Part shown: in pieces, positions 54,378 to 63,174 of the stretch | Layout: every line of letters starts with the position of its first letter | How positions within the stretch are numbered: position 1 is the first letter of the stretch | NCBI RefSeq assembly: GCF_011043625.1 | Contig: NZ_JAAKGT010000002.1 | Coordinates: 620,001 to 684,000 of the forward strand | DNA length: 64,000 nucleotides | Direction: 5' to 3' | Source: Caulobacter sp. 602-2 | Lineage (GTDB): Bacteria; Pseudomonadota; Alphaproteobacteria; Caulobacterales; Caulobacteraceae | Notes under the pieces: model-generated | Seen by the model: the letters and a program-made list of their open reading frames with translations, nothing else | Told to the model about the DNA's origin: nothing | Databases searched by the model: none | Translations under genes and position numbers: made by a program

Positions 54378-55259
54378 TCAGGGCACCAACTGGCTGCGCA
54401 GCCCCGGCACGGCGGCGGCCAGGTCGTCGGCGACCAGCTTGGAGAACACCTGCGCGCCGGCGTCGCCGACGTGGGTGTAGTCGAACTTGCGCACCTGCTG
54501 GCCGCGCGGGCCGGTCTCGGTGGTGGGAACGTCGGGCTGGCGGGCCTCCTCCGCCGCGCGGGGCGGCAGGGTCGTGCCGGCCTTGGCGGCCTCGACCTCG
54601 GCCTCGATCGGCTCGGCCTGGGCCAGCTTCATCGAGTCGACAGGCCCCAGCTTCTGGACGATGCGGGCGCTGGACTTGTTGAGGTCGACCAGCGGCGTCT
54701 TGGTCTGCTCGGCGACCTTGCGCACCTCGTCGGACCAGACGTCCAGCGTGTTCTTCAGCTGGCCCTTGGCGAACTCGCGACGGGTCAGCGGGGTCAGCAG
54801 CACGGGCTGGGCGCCGGCCGCGCGCACGTCGTCGACGAAGCGCTTGAGGTTGGCCGGGAACTCGGTGGAGAGGTCGGTCCAGCGCTCGCCCTTGGACGAC
54901 TGGTCGTTGTGGGCGAACTGGATCAGCACATAGGTGGCCGCGTAGCCGGAGACCTTGGCCTCGGCGAGCGCGATGTCCCACGAGCCCTCGGCGCGGTAGC
55001 TACGGGTCGAGCGCCCGCCGCGGCCCAGGTTCAGGCAGGCCACCGACGACTTGACGTGATGGTCGCAGAAGGCCGAGCCCCAGCCGCTGCCGACGGCCGT
55101 GGTGGAGTCGCCGACCAGGATCACCTTGTAGGGCTTGATCGGCGGGGCGTCGGTGCGCGGCTCGCGCGCCTTCACCGGGCCGGGCGGCTGGGCCAGGGCG
55201 ACGGGCGCGGCGGCCAGCAGGGCCAGGGTCGCGAGCATCGCGGTCGTGTTCTTGTTCAT
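54378..55259 (-). CDS. SGNH-hydrolase, rhamnogalacturonan acetylesterase-like
   Basis: 293 residues with a signal peptide (cleavage after ALAQ, ~24). SGNH blocks: KVILVGDSTTAVGSGWG with nucleophile Ser52, LNLGRGGRSTRSY with the oxyanion Gly, QFAHNDQSSKG with Asn, and FDYTHVGDAGAQVFSKLVAD with Asp and His. The fold belongs to the RGAE group of carbohydrate acetylesterases. ATG 55259 has GGGAGG upstream. In an alginate locus it may remove O-acetyl groups from bacterial alginate; the substrate is inferred. Confidence 0.88.
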   Translation of the reverse strand: MNKNTTAMLATLALLAAAPVALAQPPGPVKAREPRTDAPPIKPYKVILVGDSTTAVGSGWGSAFCDHHVKSSVACLNLGRGGRSTRSYRAEGSWDIALAEAKVSGYAATYVLIQFAHNDQSSKGERWTDLSTEFPANLKRFVDDVRAAGAQPVLLTPLTRREFAKGQLKNTLDVWSDEVRKVAEQTKTPLVDLNKSSARIVQKLGPVDSMKLAQAEPIEAEVEAAKAGTTLPPRAAEEARQPDVPTTETGPRGQQVRKFDYTHVGDAGAQVFSKLVADDLAAAVPGLRSQLVP

Positions 55260-55345
55260 CGGATCCTCCCAGATCTCGTTTTTCTCGCGGGCCGGCCGCC
55301 CCCAACCCCGCCTTCGCGGGGAAGGCGGGATGGGGTGGGAAGGCC

Positions 55346-56095
55346 CTACGAGAAGGCCAGCCCGCCGTTGATGTCGAGGTTCACGCCGGCCAGGAACGAA
55401 GCGTCGTCCGAGGCCAGGAAGGCCACCGCGGCGGCCACTTCCTGCGGCGCGCCCTCGCGGCGCAGCGGGGTGTTTCCGGCCGTGGCCGCGCGGCCTTCGG
55501 GCTTGGAGAAGATGTCGTGGAAGCTGGTGCCGATCAGGCCCGGGCACAGGGCGTTGACGCGGATCCCGCGCGGACCCAGCTCCTTGGCCCAGCCGCGGGT
55601 CAGGGTCATCAGCGCCCCCTTGGAGGCGGCGTAGACGCTGGCGCCCGGACCGCCGCCGTCGCGGCCGGCCTGCGAGGCGATGTTGACGATGGCCGCGCCG
55701 TCCGGGATGTGCGGCAGGGCCGCCTTGGTGACCAGGAAGGCCGACTTCAGGTTCAGGGTCATGACCTGGTCGAAGAAGGCCTCGTCCATGTCGGCCAGGG
55801 TCTTGCGGGCCACCATGCCGCCGGCGAGGTTCACCAGGATGTCGATCCTGCCGGTGATCGCCGAAGCGGCGGCCACCAGGCCCGCCACCTCGCCCGCGTC
55901 GGTGACGTCGGCGCGGTGCAGCACGGCCTTGCCGCCGGCCGCCTCGATCCGGGCGGCGGTCTCCTGGGCGGACTTCTCGTCGCCGCGATAGTTGACGACG
56001 ACGGTGGCGCCTTCGGCGGCCAGGCGCAGCGAAACCTCGCGGCCGATGTCGCGGCCGCCGCCGGTGACCAGCGCGACCTTGCCGTTGAACCTCAT
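55346..56095 (-). CDS. SDR oxidoreductase, likely DEH reductase
   Basis: 249-residue NAD(P)H-dependent short-chain dehydrogenase. Cofactor motif TGGGRDIG at 11-18, NLAGGMV near 89-95 in place of NNAG, and the catalytic triad Ser141, Tyr155, Lys159 (YAASK). Its position between a PL17 lyase, a hexuronate transporter and an esterase suggests reduction of 4-deoxy-L-erythro-5-hexoseulose uronate (DEH) to KDG, the known route for alginate monomers. The substrate is inferred from context. Confidence 0.88.
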   Translation of the reverse strand: MRFNGKVALVTGGGRDIGREVSLRLAAEGATVVVNYRGDEKSAQETAARIEAAGGKAVLHRADVTDAGEVAGLVAAASAITGRIDILVNLAGGMVARKTLADMDEAFFDQVMTLNLKSAFLVTKAALPHIPDGAAIVNIASQAGRDGGGPGASVYAASKGALMTLTRGWAKELGPRGIRVNALCPGLIGTSFHDIFSKPEGRAATAGNTPLRREGAPQEVAAAVAFLASDDASFLAGVNLDINGGLAFS

Positions 56096-56109
56096 GCGGG
56101 TCCCCTTTT

Positions 56110-57378
56110 TTACTGACTGTCCGAGGAAGGCGCCGGCACGGACGATGCGCGCCCGCCCAAGAGCCAGAGAGAGATGACGCCCAGCGGCACGATGACCGCC
56201 GCCAGGACGAAGATCGGGGCGTAGCCGTGCTGGGTCATCGCCGGCACCAGCCAGGTGGTGACCAGGGTGCCGGCCACGGCCGCCGTGCCGCCGACGCCGG
56301 CGATCGTGCCGACGGCGCCGCCGCCGTAATAGTCGCTGGGCAGGGTCTGGATGTTGTTGATGGCCACCTGGAAGCCGAACAGGATCACGGCGATCAGCAG
56401 CACGGCCGAGAGGGGCGTGGCGGCCTTGGCCGTCAGCAGCAGGGCCGGCAGCATGATCGCCCCGCCCAGCGTCACGGCGAACCGGCGGGCCGACAGGGTC
56501 TTCCAGCCGCGCCGGATCAGCGCCCCCGAAAGCCAGCCGCCGCCCAGGCTGCCCAGCATGGCGCCGACGAACGGAACCCAGGCGAACAGGCCGATCTGGC
56601 GCACGTCGAAGCCGAAGGTCTCCGACAGGTAGATCGGCAGCCACGAGACGAACAGCCACCAGACCGGATCGAGGAAGAAGCGCGAGACGATGATCGCCCA
56701 GCTCTGCTTCTGCTTCAGCAGCTCACGCAGGTTCGGCGACCAGCCGGCCTTGGCGCCGTTCTCGCCGCGATCGGCGATGTGAGCGCGCTCGGCCTCGCTC
56801 AGCCATGGGTGGGCGCCGGGATCGGCGCGATAGACGAAGAGCCAGGGCAGCAGCCACAGGAAGCCCAGCACGCCCACCACCAGGAAGGTCGCCCGCCAGC
56901 CCATCAGCTCGAACAGCAGGGCCACCAGCGGCGCCGAGACGATGGCCCCGATGGCCGCGCCGGAGTTGAAGATGCCCTGGGCCAGCGCCCGCTCGCGCGG
57001 CGGGAACCACAGGGCGTTGGCCTTGACCGCGCCAGGCCAGTTGCCGGCCTCGCTGATCCCCAGGGTCACGCGCAGCAAAGCCAGCAGGCCGAGCGAGCGC
57101 ACCAGGCTGTGGGCGGCGATCGACACCGACCACACCAGGATCGACACCGCAAAGCCCATCCGCGTGCCGATGACGTCGAACACCTTGCCGAATAGCGACT
57201 GGCCGCAGGCGTAGGCGACCATGAAGATGGTCACCAGCAGGGCGTAGTCGGCCTTGTCGGCGCCGATGTCCTTCGAAACGGCCGGCCACATGACGGCCAG
57301 GGCGTTGCGGTCGATGTAGTTGATGACCGTCGCCAGGCCGACCAGGCTGACGATCAGCCAGCGAAGCCCGCCCTTCAT
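56110..57378 (-). CDS. MFS transporter, hexuronate (ACS) family
   Basis: 422 residues, 12 predicted membrane helices. It begins RWLIVSLVGLATVINYIDRN with the ACS-family motif NYIDR, followed by QSLFGKVFDVIGTRMGFAVS and LLRVTLGISEAGNWPGAVKA, close to ExuT-type hexuronate carriers. ATG overlaps the PL17 stop as ATGA. It would import unsaturated uronate or DEH across the inner membrane. Confidence 0.92.
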   Translation of the reverse strand: MKGGLRWLIVSLVGLATVINYIDRNALAVMWPAVSKDIGADKADYALLVTIFMVAYACGQSLFGKVFDVIGTRMGFAVSILVWSVSIAAHSLVRSLGLLALLRVTLGISEAGNWPGAVKANALWFPPRERALAQGIFNSGAAIGAIVSAPLVALLFELMGWRATFLVVGVLGFLWLLPWLFVYRADPGAHPWLSEAERAHIADRGENGAKAGWSPNLRELLKQKQSWAIIVSRFFLDPVWWLFVSWLPIYLSETFGFDVRQIGLFAWVPFVGAMLGSLGGGWLSGALIRRGWKTLSARRFAVTLGGAIMLPALLLTAKAATPLSAVLLIAVILFGFQVAINNIQTLPSDYYGGGAVGTIAGVGGTAAVAGTLVTTWLVPAMTQHGYAPIFVLAAVIVPLGVISLWLLGGRASSVPAPSSDSQ

Positions 57379-59615
57379 TTGGCGGCTCCGGCGCTGTCGA
57401 AGCGGGCGAAGTGGCCCTTCCAGGCGATCGCCTTGCCGTCGACGGCGGCCTTATGGGCGAGGCCGGCCTCGGCGCTGTCGGCGATGGCCAGGGTGATGGT
57501 GCGGCCGCCGGCCAGCACGATGGTGACGACGTCGGCGTCGGCGGTGCGCACGTGGCGCAGGCTCTCGATGCGGCTGGTCGAGCCTTCCGTGGTCTCGGCC
57601 GAGGGATCATAGGCGCCGTGCGGCTCGAGCACGCCGACGAAGGTGGTGTTCCCGTCGCTCTTGACCCGCTGGATCAGGGCCGGCTCGCGGCGCAGGTTGA
57701 ACTTCGGGTCGTTGGCGCCGCTTTCGGCGATGATCACCTGGGTTCCGGCCGGCGGCAGCATGCGCCAGGTGTAGAACCGCTCGCCGTTGATCCAGGTCAG
57801 GCGGGCGTTGGTCGCGTCGGGCGTTCCGGTCGCGTCGACCCACAGGTGCTGGTAGCCGTCGTCCTTGCCCAGCACCGGCCGGGTCGAAAGGTTCTGCTGC
57901 AGCGGGAAGCCGGCGTCGATGATGTGGCCGGAGAAGTGCAGCGGCAGGTCGTACTGGGCCGGCTTGTCGCCGTTGACCTTCAGGAGGTCGAGCACCAGCG
58001 GCGGGCCCTTGCCGGCGTCGACCTGGACGATCGAGCGGCGGAAGGTGACGCCCGGCCAGGCCCCGGCCATCTCGGCCGTGCTGATCTTGGCGCTCCCCTC
58101 GGCCGAGAAGAAGATCTGCTTGGGCGCCATGGTGTTGGCGACCTTGACCTTGCCGTCGAACTGGCTGGTCTCGTTCACAACGAGCGTGTTGTGGGCCACG
58201 GTCTGCTTGGCCCAGGTCTCGTTTTCCTTGAGGTAGCGGCCGCCGTCCTTGGCCTCGATGTTGAGGAAGCGGGCCGCGCCGTAGTCGGTCACGATCGCGC
58301 GGCCCGCGTCGTAGAGGATCCAGTTCAGCTTGTCGTAGTGGCCATGGCCCATGCCCTGGGCGGTGTTCTTGACCGCCACCACCTCGTCGTCGTCGCCGGG
58401 ACCGGCGCGCATCACGGCGATGGCGCCCTGGTCGCCGTCGGGCCCGTCGCGGAACAGCATCGAGGCGTAGGGGAACGGCTTTTCCTTGCCGGCCGAAAGA
58501 TCGCGCGCCACGGCCAGGCCGTCGGGCGTCAGCGTGGTGCGGCCCTGCCAGCGGGCGATCGAGAGCAAGGAAGGATCCTTGCTGGCCCCATAGGCGATGG
58601 CGATCGACTGGTAGAGCTCGTCGGTCTTGAGGCTCTTTTCCAGCAGGGCGTCGTTGAACGGGAAGAAGTAGCCGTCATAGGTCAGCTGCACGGCGGCCTT
58701 GACCGCCTTGGTCAGCACCCCGTCGCGGTACTGGAAGATCTTGCGCTGGGGCTCGTTCTCCTCGATCGCATGGGCGAAGACGACGAACGGCTGCAGGGCG
58801 TAGCGCTGGTAGTAGGGACCCTCGGCATAGTAGCCGTCGGGCGAGAACAGCTGGTCGATCTGCTTGAGGAAGCCGACCTTGCCCGAGCGGTCGGTGCCCT
58901 TCAGCGCCTTTTCCACCATCACCGGATCGCGCAGCACATAGCCGGTCATGCCGACGGCGGCGCAGGCCCAGGTGGCGTGGTTGTGGATGATGTCGAAGAC
59001 CTGCGGCTGGTCGTCGGCGATGAACTTGGCCATCGGCCGGAAGACGCCGTCGTCGATGGTCTTGCGGTCGGCGTCGCTGAGCGTGTCGCGGATCGCGTCA
59101 TAGCCCTGGATCGAATAGACCACCCAGACCGCGTCGTTCAGGCTCTGCCAGAACAGCTTGCCGGCGGCGTTGTTCTTGGCGGCCGGGTGCAGGCCAAGGG
59201 TCGGATAGAGCTTGGCGTATTCCAGCAGCATCCGGCGGGCGTAGTCGGCATAGGCCGCATCGCCCGTGGCGCGGTACAGCATGCCCGCGCTGTAGATGGC
59301 CATGTAGTTGCGCTTGTGCTGCTCGTGGGTGCGGCCGCCGCCGGGATCCTTGGGAAGCGGCACGTCGATGCCGGCCTTCATGGCCGCGTCGACCTCCTTG
59401 CGCACCCGCGCCAGCTCGGCGGCGAACATCGGATAGCGCGCGCCCTCGGTGCGCATGGCGGCCAGATCGGCCCCGCCGACCAGCACCGGCGCGAGGCCGG
59501 CCTGCACCTGCACGGGCGAGGCCCCCGCCTGGGCCATGGCCGCCCCCGCCGGCAGGGCCGTCGAGACCAGCAGCACCAGGGCCAGACGCCCCACCTGTCG
59601 CCGAATGTTTCCCAC
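57375..59615 (-). CDS. PL17 oligoalginate lyase
   Basis: 746 residues from GTG 59615 (GGGAG six bases upstream), signal peptide ending near AMAQAG. An alpha/alpha-toroid domain (~50-400) holds Asn212-His213 in IIHNHATWACAAVGMTGYVL and Tyr268/269 in GYYAEGPYYQRYALQP, matching the catalytic residues of characterised PL17 enzymes. A C-terminal heparinase II/III-like beta domain has GMGHGHYDKLNWILYDAGRA. It cleaves alginate oligomers exolytically to DEH in the periplasm. First gene of the locus. Confidence 0.95.
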   Translation of the reverse strand: MGNIRRQVGRLALVLLVSTALPAGAAMAQAGASPVQVQAGLAPVLVGGADLAAMRTEGARYPMFAAELARVRKEVDAAMKAGIDVPLPKDPGGGRTHEQHKRNYMAIYSAGMLYRATGDAAYADYARRMLLEYAKLYPTLGLHPAAKNNAAGKLFWQSLNDAVWVVYSIQGYDAIRDTLSDADRKTIDDGVFRPMAKFIADDQPQVFDIIHNHATWACAAVGMTGYVLRDPVMVEKALKGTDRSGKVGFLKQIDQLFSPDGYYAEGPYYQRYALQPFVVFAHAIEENEPQRKIFQYRDGVLTKAVKAAVQLTYDGYFFPFNDALLEKSLKTDELYQSIAIAYGASKDPSLLSIARWQGRTTLTPDGLAVARDLSAGKEKPFPYASMLFRDGPDGDQGAIAVMRAGPGDDDEVVAVKNTAQGMGHGHYDKLNWILYDAGRAIVTDYGAARFLNIEAKDGGRYLKENETWAKQTVAHNTLVVNETSQFDGKVKVANTMAPKQIFFSAEGSAKISTAEMAGAWPGVTFRRSIVQVDAGKGPPLVLDLLKVNGDKPAQYDLPLHFSGHIIDAGFPLQQNLSTRPVLGKDDGYQHLWVDATGTPDATNARLTWINGERFYTWRMLPPAGTQVIIAESGANDPKFNLRREPALIQRVKSDGNTTFVGVLEPHGAYDPSAETTEGSTSRIESLRHVRTADADVVTIVLAGGRTITLAIADSAEAGLAHKAAVDGKAIAWKGHFARFDSAGAAK

Positions 59616-59717
59616 GCTCAACTCCCACGCGGCTCTCTGGCCGCTCCGCTGACTGACGCCAGAACGGCATACATGGATGCAGACCATTTGTCCTAGCAAA
59701 AATCGATCCAGTCTGGA

Positions 59718-59760
59718 AAAATTGGTTCTCGCATTTTGCTATACCAATTTTGCAACTGGT
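59718..59760 (-). promoter_or_regulatory. Candidate GntR operator upstream of the PL17 gene
   Basis: Inverted repeat AAAATTGGT (59718-59726) and ACCAATTTT (59743-59751) with 16 bases between, plus GCAACTGGT to 59760. It lies ~100-145 bases before the lyase start in an AT-rich pocket. Similar half-sites lie before the TonB receptor. Confidence 0.55.
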
Positions 59761-59780
59761 CTACTCGCTCACATCCGAAC

Positions 59781-59882
59781 TCCCCCGCGAAGGCGGGGGC
59801 CCAAGCTGGCTTTCCGAATGGGGCGCGCGAAGGCGCCCCCCCCCCCCTCGGCTTGGATCCCCGCCTTCGCGGGGAAGATCGG
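59781..59882 (+). repeat. Intergenic inverted repeat, family D (copy 2)
   Basis: TCCCCCGCGAAGGCGGGGGC on the left and TCCCCGCCTTCGCGGGGAAG on the right are inverse. The middle contains a run of 12 C (59836-59847). Confidence 0.78.
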
Positions 59883-59921
59883 AGAAGGGCGGCGCCTTGC
59901 CACGGTCGCGGAAACCACATA

Positions 59922-59935
59922 GCTATACATATAGC
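59922..59935 (+). promoter_or_regulatory. Palindromic operator/promoter of the MarR-GNAT gene
   Basis: GCTATA-CA-TATAGC, a perfect 6-bp dyad, 6-24 bases before the possible ATGs. MarR proteins bind such short dyads, and the AT-rich sequence could also serve as the -10 box, which fits autorepression. Confidence 0.5.
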
Positions 59936-59958
59936 ACGCTATGCATATGGATCGCGCC

Positions 59959-60912
59959 ATGACCGACATCGTCTCCGACCGCGCCGCCCTGTTCCTGGGC
60001 AGCCGCCTCAAGCGCCTGGCCGAGCGGATGCAGTCGCAGGTGACCCGGCTGGTCGAGAAGGCCGACCTGCCGCTGCAGCCCAGCCACATGCCGGTGCTGG
60101 GCACGCTGGATCGCGACGGGCCGCAGACTATCGGCGCCCTGACCGAGGCCATGCAGGTGGCCCAGCCCACCGTCACCCGCGCCGTGGCCAGGCTCACCGA
60201 GCTCGGCCTCGTCGAGACCAACCGCGAGCACCGCGACCAGCGCCACAAGACCATCCGCCTGACGCCGGCGGGACGGCAGGCGCTGGACCGCGCCAAGATG
60301 CTGGTCTGGAACCGGGCCGAGGCCGCCGTCGAGGAGGTGCTGTCGGAGCTCGACCCGTCGTTCCTCGACCAGCTGACCCAGCTGGAGGCCCTGCTGGCGC
60401 AGGAGCCGCTGGACGTCCGCGCCGCCCGCCACGTCGAGGCCGGCGTCACGGTGGCGGAGTTCAGCGACGCCCTCGCCCCGGCCTTCAAGGCCATCAACAT
60501 GGAGTGGCTGGAGGACATGTACGCGGTCGAACCCGTCGACCTGAAGGTGCTGGACCACCCCCGCGAGGCCATACTCGACCACGGCGGCGCCATCCTGTTC
60601 GCGGTCGTCGAGGGCGTCGGCCCGGTCGGGACCTGCGCGCTGAAGCCCTCGGGCGGCGGCGCGATCGAGCTGACCAAGATGGGCGTGCTGAAGTCCTCGC
60701 GCGGCGCCAAGATCGGCGAGCAACTGCTGGCCGCCACCATCGCCCGCGCCAAGGCCATGGGCGCGGCCCCGCTCTACCTGCTCAGCAACAAGAAATCGGC
60801 CGCCGCCGTGCACCTCTACGAAAAGCTGGGCTTCGTCCACGACGAGACGATCATGGCCAGGTACGGCGCGAGCTACGAGCGCTGCGACGTGGCGATGGTG
60901 TATCGGGGATAG
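59959..60912 (+). CDS. MarR transcriptional regulator fused to GNAT acetyltransferase
   Basis: 317 residues. A MarR winged helix occupies ~1-145 (TIGALTEAMQVAQPTVTRAV, LGLVETNREHRDQRHKTIRL); a GNAT domain fills ~160-317 with ELTKMGVLKSSRGAKIGEQL (acetyl-CoA loop R/K-G-x-K/G-I-G) and LYLLSNKKSAAAVHLYEKLG. Such fusions are known one-component regulators. In-frame ATGs at 59941 and 59947 are alternative starts; none has a strong ribosome site. Target genes unknown. Confidence 0.92.
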   Translation: MTDIVSDRAALFLGSRLKRLAERMQSQVTRLVEKADLPLQPSHMPVLGTLDRDGPQTIGALTEAMQVAQPTVTRAVARLTELGLVETNREHRDQRHKTIRLTPAGRQALDRAKMLVWNRAEAAVEEVLSELDPSFLDQLTQLEALLAQEPLDVRAARHVEAGVTVAEFSDALAPAFKAINMEWLEDMYAVEPVDLKVLDHPREAILDHGGAILFAVVEGVGPVGTCALKPSGGGAIELTKMGVLKSSRGAKIGEQLLAATIARAKAMGAAPLYLLSNKKSAAAVHLYEKLGFVHDETIMARYGASYERCDVAMVYRG

Positions 60913-61014
60913 GCGCGCGATCCCGTCATTCTCGCCCTGGAGCTGCCGAGACAGCCTCAGTGAGCGGACGCCCTCAGTGTCCGCCAAGAGTGGTTTGCGG
61001 ACAGCGGTCGAAGG

Positions 61015-61146
61015 CAAGTCCCTGGAACCGGCGCCGCCATAGCCGGAGGTGAAGCCCGCCTTGATGACGATGGCGTCGTCGTAGGCGTCGGTCGGAACCA
61101 GCGCGTGGCGCCTCTCGGTGGTCAGGATCAGGACCTTGATGATCAT
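61015..61146 (-). other. Possible gene remnant in a 500-base gene-poor segment
   Basis: On the minus strand ATG at 61146 opens IIKVLILTTERRHALVPTDA then YDDAIVIKAGFTSGYGGAG with good third-position GC. Beyond ~61015 the frame turns non-coding and runs through into the antisense of the MarR gene. It may be the 5' piece of a lost gene. No other gene is supported in 60913-61409. Confidence 0.3.
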
Positions 61147-61409
61147 CGGCCCTACCGCAGCACGGCGCGCTCGCAGTCGATCGAAGAGCCGGGCTGGCCT
61201 TGGTGCTGCAGGCCAAGCAGTTCGCTGTCATCGCGGGCACGGGTATCCGGATCTGGGCCATTGATGGTCGGGTGTGGCGTCTCGCTGCCGAGCGCGGCAT
61301 TGTCCACGAGCTTGGCTGTGACGGCCCCTCGGCCCGGCCGCCGACGGAGGACCGATGTCGTGCTTGCAACCAAACCGCCGGCGGACCGCCGGGATGATGG
61401 GAGAAATGG

Positions 61410-62528
61410 GTGAGCCCCTCCCCGATCTTCGATGAATCCGCCGATTGGTCGTCTCGCGACGCCCGTATCGCCCGACTGCACACCTTGATCGACGAGCTGG
61501 AGGGGCTCGCCGAGCGATACGAGATCAGTGGGCTTCAGGCGCGGCGGAAGGCGATCAAGGGCTTGCGCAGCGCGCCGCGGGAAATCTTCGCCGTGCGCAA
61601 GCGAACCAAGGACTGGGCCTTCCATCGCGGGGGGCGCGGCGAGTTGCAGTTCAATGCCGGCGTCGACATCCTGCCCAATGGCCAACACGCCTTCCGGATC
61701 GGCGTCGGCTTTTCGCTCGAGGCCAGCAGATTCTTCCGCGAGCTGGAGCTGCTGCTGCCCCACATCGCCAGGTTCGACGACTGGATGGCGGCCAATCCCG
61801 ACGCCTATCCCGACCTCGCCATGTGGCACTATGTCGATGATGAGCGCAGTAAGGACTACCGGCCAGGCCCTGTAGACATGGACTTCGTCGAGCGAGCGCT
61901 TCAGACGCGGCGCGGGTTTGTCTTCCTGGGGGATCGCCAGCCGCTCGGACAGGTCGACCTGGATCGCGCGCTGGGGGTGATGGATCGGCTGTTGCCGATG
62001 TGGGACTGGATTGAGCGGGGCCTCGTCGAGCGCACGGCGCCCGCCGAGGTGGGGGCCGGCGGCGGCGGGACCGAGGCGACGGGCGACGACGCCGAAGAGC
62101 GCCTCGACCTCACGCGCGGACGACAGATCAATCCGCGCCGCTGGGGTCAGGCCACGACCGTTCAGCGCGTCATCGACGTCGAGCTACGTCACGCGGAAAT
62201 CCAACGGCGGCTGGAAGCGCGGTTGCAGGCCGAGGGCTGGGCGGTGACCGTGGAAGCCACAATCGGGCGGCGAAGGGTCGACCTCGTGGCTCGGCGGGCG
62301 GGTGAGATGCGGTTCTACGAGGTGAAGGTCGCCGGGTCTGCGCGGACCTGTCTGCGCGAGGCGATCGGCCAGTTGCTCGAGTATTCCTTGTGGCCCGGGG
62401 CGACGAAGCCGAACCGCCTGGTGGTGGTGGGCGAGCGGGCGCTGACCGAAAAGGGAAGAGCGTATCTGCGAAGCCTGGCGACGGTGCTGTCGATGCCGCT
62501 CGACTACGAGCAATTAACTCTGGACTAG
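61410..62528 (+). CDS. PD-(D/E)XK nuclease-like protein, unknown N-terminal domain
   Basis: 372 residues, GTG start with GGAGA upstream. The C-terminal part (~255-372) has the nuclease core: EGWAVTVEATIGRRRVDLVA with Asp291, MRFYEVKVAGS with Glu304-x-Lys306, and AIGQLLEYSLWPGA with the helix Gln321. The N-terminal ~200 residues hold a separate alpha/beta domain (AFRIGVGFSLEASRFFRELE, LAMWHYVDDERSKDYRP) I do not recognise, joined by a Gly-rich linker near 210-225. It could be a restriction or defence effector; no partner methylase is visible. Confidence 0.72.
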   Translation: MSPSPIFDESADWSSRDARIARLHTLIDELEGLAERYEISGLQARRKAIKGLRSAPREIFAVRKRTKDWAFHRGGRGELQFNAGVDILPNGQHAFRIGVGFSLEASRFFRELELLLPHIARFDDWMAANPDAYPDLAMWHYVDDERSKDYRPGPVDMDFVERALQTRRGFVFLGDRQPLGQVDLDRALGVMDRLLPMWDWIERGLVERTAPAEVGAGGGGTEATGDDAEERLDLTRGRQINPRRWGQATTVQRVIDVELRHAEIQRRLEARLQAEGWAVTVEATIGRRRVDLVARRAGEMRFYEVKVAGSARTCLREAIGQLLEYSLWPGATKPNRLVVVGERALTEKGRAYLRSLATVLSMPLDYEQLTLD

Positions 62529-62703
62529 GCGGTACGCCGCCCAAGTCCCTTCCCAGCCGCCGGCTTGGACGGGTCTTAGCCCAGACGGGTGACATTCGAA
62601 GCGTCCGCCTGCATGACACGGTGTGCGCTGCGCCCGGTCAGCGCGCAGCGGGCAATTCCTATTTCGGAGATGGACAGAGACCCGCCCCTGGCCAGGCGGA
62701 TCT

Positions 62704-63174
62704 TCAACGTTCAAGCCGTTGGCGCGCCGCTTCGAGCTCCTTGAGGCGGTTCGAATTCATCCTGTAGCGACACGCCGCGTCGAGGATATCGGTTCCGCTG
62801 CCGCCAAACGAGGTCTCCCCTTCGAGCCCGCACTGGGCGTCGGAGTATTGCAGCCATGCGGTTTGGGAGAGCTTCAACCGGTTGACCAGCGATGCGCTCG
62901 GCGCGCCCTGCGCGCGTGGATGGGCATTGAATTCCCTGTCTAGGGCCATCGCGCTTTCAAGGCTGCGATCGAACGCACGCTGGACTTCGGCTCGCGATGT
63001 CGCCGCCAGCTCGAAGTAGCAGCTGAACGTCTTGGCCTGGGAGGACGCCTGATCACATCGCCCTTCCGGGCGGCTGGATGCTTCTGCGCGCGGGACGGCT
63101 TGCGCCGAGGCGAACTCCGCGTAGCTGAACGCAAACAGCGCCAGGAAAAGGCCTGCGACCCGCACCAACCTCAC
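62704..63174 (-). CDS. LprI-like / DUF1311 lysozyme-inhibitor-type protein
   Basis: 156 residues: signal peptide ending near FASAQA, then Cys-containing repeats and the family ending TAWLQYSDAQCGLEGETSFG and DILDAACRYRMNSNRLKELE. Cys pairs likely form disulfides in the periplasm. The family includes the lysozyme inhibitor LprI; this activity is inferred. Gap 62529-62703 before it holds nothing recognisable. Confidence 0.85.
   Translation of the reverse strand: MRLVRVAGLFLALFAFSYAEFASAQAVPRAEASSRPEGRCDQASSQAKTFSCYFELAATSRAEVQRAFDRSLESAMALDREFNAHPRAQGAPSASLVNRLKLSQTAWLQYSDAQCGLEGETSFGGSGTDILDAACRYRMNSNRLKELEAARQRLER

Noticed and set aside
57411..59696. 761-residue plus-strand frame opposite the PL17 lyase
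   Set aside because: Val/Gly/Asp/His-biased mirror of a recognised enzyme.
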